The notes under the pieces are model-generated. The model did not search any database and was not told where the DNA came from. It worked only from the letters and a program-made list of their open reading frames with translations. A stretch of 7,304 bases of DNA from JBKJML01 sp046596415 (GTDB lineage Bacteria; Actinomycetota; Thermoleophilia; Gaiellales; Gaiellaceae): the NCBI GenBank assembly GCA_046596415.1, contig JBKJML010000180.1:1-7304 (forward strand), in the 5' to 3' direction. Position numbers and translations under genes: made by a program. Positions 5,679-7,304 of this stretch are shown in pieces. The stretch's first letter is position 1. Every line of letters begins with the position of its first letter.

Positions 5679-6986
5679 ATGACACGCACCTCGATCTTCA
5701 TCGCTCTGCTCGTCGCACTTGCCGTCGGCGCCCTCGTCGGCGGCATCGCGCGGGAGTCCCGCTCGGCCCCTGCTACGGCGCCGGCCCCGCGTGCGGTGAC
5801 CGAGCAGCTGCGCGCCGGATTCGGCGTGGGCGACACGCGCGTTCTCGTTGCGCAGTTGCAAGGCCAGCTCCGCCAACGGCCGAGCGCCTCCGGCTACTCG
5901 CTGCTCGGGCTCGCCTACGAGCAGCGGGCGCGCGAGACCGGTGACGCGTCGTACTACTCTCGCGCCGACGGTGTCTTCCGTCGTGCGCTCGACCTCGCTC
6001 CGGACGACCGGGACGCCCTGATCGGGCTCGGCTCACTCGCCCTCTCGCGCCATGAGTTCGGCCGCGCGCTCGAGCTCGGCCGCCGCGCCGCGCGCCAAGA
6101 CGCCGGGTCGGCCCGCGCGTACGGCGTGATCGGTGACGCTTTGATCGAGCTCGGCCGCTACCGCGAGGCCTTCGCGGCCTTCGACCGGATGGCCTCGCTC
6201 AAGCCGAACGGGCCGGCGTACGCCCGGGTGGCCTACGCGCGAGAACTGATCGGACGCCCTGCGCAGGCCGAGCGAGCACTCACGCTCGCGATCGATGCCT
6301 CGATCGGCCAGAAGGAGGCCTACGCCTGGAACGCCGTCCAGCTCGGCAAGCTCAAGTGGGCGCAGGGGCGAGTCGGAGAAGCTGAGACTGCCTACCGCGC
6401 TGCGCTGACCGTCTTCCCGGGCTACGTCTACGCCTTCGACGCGCTCGCGCTCGTCGAGGCCTCCCACGGCCGGTTGGCGCGAGCGATCGCGCTCGAGCGG
6501 CGGGCGGTCGACTCGGTGCCGCTACCCCAGTTTGTGGCCCAGCTCGCCGATCTGCTTCGCGCGAGCGGCGATCTGCGCGGGGCCAAGGAGCAGCTCGAGC
6601 TCTACGGCGTCATCTCGAGGCTCCAGACCGCGAACGGCGTTCGTACCGATCTCGAGACGGCGCTCTTCCAGGTCGATCACGGAATCCGCCTGCGTGAGAC
6701 CCTCGAGCTGGCTCGGTCCGCACGCGCGCTGCGGCCGTCGGTTCAGGGAGACGACGTGCTCGCCTGGGCGCTCGTGCGAAACGGTCGTTGCGGCGCTGCC
6801 CTCGTCGCGTCGAAGCGGGCGCTTCGGCTCGGCACGCGCGACTCGCTGATGTTCTTCCACCGGGCCGAGATCGAGCGCTGCCTCGGGCACGCCGATGCGG
6901 CGCGAGCGTGGTACCGCAAGGCGCTCGACCTGAACCCCCATTTCTCGCTTCTCTTTGCCCCCGTCGCACGAAAGGCAGTCGCATGA
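5679..6986 (+). CDS. Membrane-anchored tetratricopeptide (TPR) repeat protein
   Basis: A 435-aa protein of helical repeats, probably a scaffold holding partner proteins on the outer face of the membrane. An N-terminal hydrophobic segment (about 6-23) follows a short basic start, giving a signal anchor or uncleaved signal. A low-complexity Ala/Pro linker (29-38) follows, then TPR-like helix pairs covering about 72-420. The clearest are 73-110 (ending ALDLAPDD), 111-144, 145-178 (GDALIELGRYREAFAAFDRM), 213-246 (KWAQGRVGEAETAYRAAL), 247-280, 353-386 and 387-420 (ADAARAWYRKALDLNP). No enzymatic motif is seen. The start ATG 5679 is chosen because the hydrophobic segment begins right after it, but there is no Shine-Dalgarno; an in-frame TTG at 5649 lies in the hairpin loop and is unlikely. 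Its stop overlaps the next start (ATGA, 6983-6986), so it is coupled to the transporter-like gene. The specific function is unknown. Confidence 0.9.
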   Translation: MTRTSIFIALLVALAVGALVGGIARESRSAPATAPAPRAVTEQLRAGFGVGDTRVLVAQLQGQLRQRPSASGYSLLGLAYEQRARETGDASYYSRADGVFRRALDLAPDDRDALIGLGSLALSRHEFGRALELGRRAARQDAGSARAYGVIGDALIELGRYREAFAAFDRMASLKPNGPAYARVAYARELIGRPAQAERALTLAIDASIGQKEAYAWNAVQLGKLKWAQGRVGEAETAYRAALTVFPGYVYAFDALALVEASHGRLARAIALERRAVDSVPLPQFVAQLADLLRASGDLRGAKEQLELYGVISRLQTANGVRTDLETALFQVDHGIRLRETLELARSARALRPSVQGDDVLAWALVRNGRCGAALVASKRALRLGTRDSLMFFHRAEIERCLGHADAARAWYRKALDLNPHFSLLFAPVARKAVA

Positions 6987-7304
6987 AGAAGCTCGCCGTC
7001 CTGATCGTTCTCGCGGCCTGCCTGTTCGCGCCGGCCGCGGCGATGGCCCATCCGCTCGGGAACTTCACCGTCAACCGGTACAGCCGCGTCCAGCCCTCCG
7101 GCGACCGGGTGTACGTGCTCTACGCCCTCGACCTGGCCGAGATCCCGACCTTCCGTGAGAAGGATGCCGCTCGCGACCCCGAGGCGTATGCGACCGCCAT
7201 GGCGGCGAAGATCGGGCGCGGTCTCGAGCTGAGCGCCGCCGGGCAGCCGCTCGCGCTCGAGCCGATCGAGCGCCGGCTTGCCTTCCCGCCCGGATTCAGT
7301 GGGC
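6983..7304 (+). CDS. Probable NicO/HupE-type metal transport membrane protein, N-terminal part; runs off right edge
   Basis: Only the first 107 residues are in the window. A signal peptide (Lys at 2-3, hydrophobic core about 4-20) ends at AMA/HPLG, so cleavage after residue 22 would leave His23 as the mature N-terminus. The following segment, HPLGNFTVNRYSRV (23-36) and YALDLAEIPTFREKD (47-61), resembles the extracytoplasmic N-terminal domain of actinobacterial proteins annotated as high-affinity nickel/cobalt transporters (NicO) or HupE/UreJ-like proteins, whose membrane domain would follow beyond the edge. That match is from memory and the membrane part is not visible, so substrate and direction of transport are uncertain. 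The start ATG 6983 overlaps the TPR stop by four bases, and GAAAGG (6970-6975) lies 7 nt upstream. It belongs to the same operon as the TPR gene and probably DUF4331. Confidence 0.72.
   Translation, partial: MKKLAVLIVLAACLFAPAAAMAHPLGNFTVNRYSRVQPSGDRVYVLYALDLAEIPTFREKDAARDPEAYATAMAAKIGRGLELSAAGQPLALEPIERRLAFPPGFSG

Noticed and set aside
1..7304. CRISPR array, tRNA, transposon ends or phage genes
   Set aside because: No regularly spaced repeats, no cloverleaf-like segment, and no transposase or phage-like protein were seen on reading both strands.

Overview
This window comes from a GC-rich bacterial chromosome. The strong G/C bias at third codon positions, the GTG and TTG starts, the ECF sigma/RskA-type anti-sigma pair and the protein flavour suggest an actinomycete-type bacterium, perhaps of the Thermoleophilia (Solirubrobacterales/Gaiellales-like). 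The lineage is an inference from style and was not tested. No tRNA, rRNA, CRISPR array, insertion sequence or phage gene is visible.

The window is divided by a 192-bp divergent intergenic region (4117-4308). Leftward from it, on the minus strand, run four co-directional, tightly packed genes: an ECF sigma factor (4116-3538), its membrane anti-sigma factor with a zinc-type HxxxCxxC motif and an RskA domain (3562-2864, start overlapping the sigma gene by 25 nt), a RecQ-family helicase (2818-809), and the N-terminal part of a class A penicillin-binding protein with its transglycosylase (GT51) domain (799 to beyond the left edge). Rightward, on the plus strand, run three exported or membrane-anchored proteins: a DUF4331 protein (4309-5619), a membrane-anchored TPR protein (5679-6986), and the N-terminal domain of a probable NicO/HupE-type metal-transport membrane protein (6983 to beyond the right edge). 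The last two overlap by ATGA and are probably translationally coupled.

The most interesting signal is in the divergent spacer. Each strand carries a GAACC box followed 16-17 nt later by CGAA, with wider similarity ACGAA(C/G)AAG. This is the layout of an ECF sigma promoter, and each copy points at one of the two divergent operons. The simplest reading is that the sigma factor transcribes its own operon and the DUF4331-TPR-transporter operon from matched promoters, with the anti-sigma factor holding it at the membrane until an envelope signal arrives. The three-gene rightward module would then be the response arm. Its biochemical role is unknown; metal handling at the cell surface is the best hint from the third gene.

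A strong 13-bp GC hairpin lies between the DUF4331 and TPR genes. It may lower expression of the distal genes relative to DUF4331. RecQ and the penicillin-binding protein are probably ordinary housekeeping genes that lie downstream of the sigma operon and may receive read-through from it.
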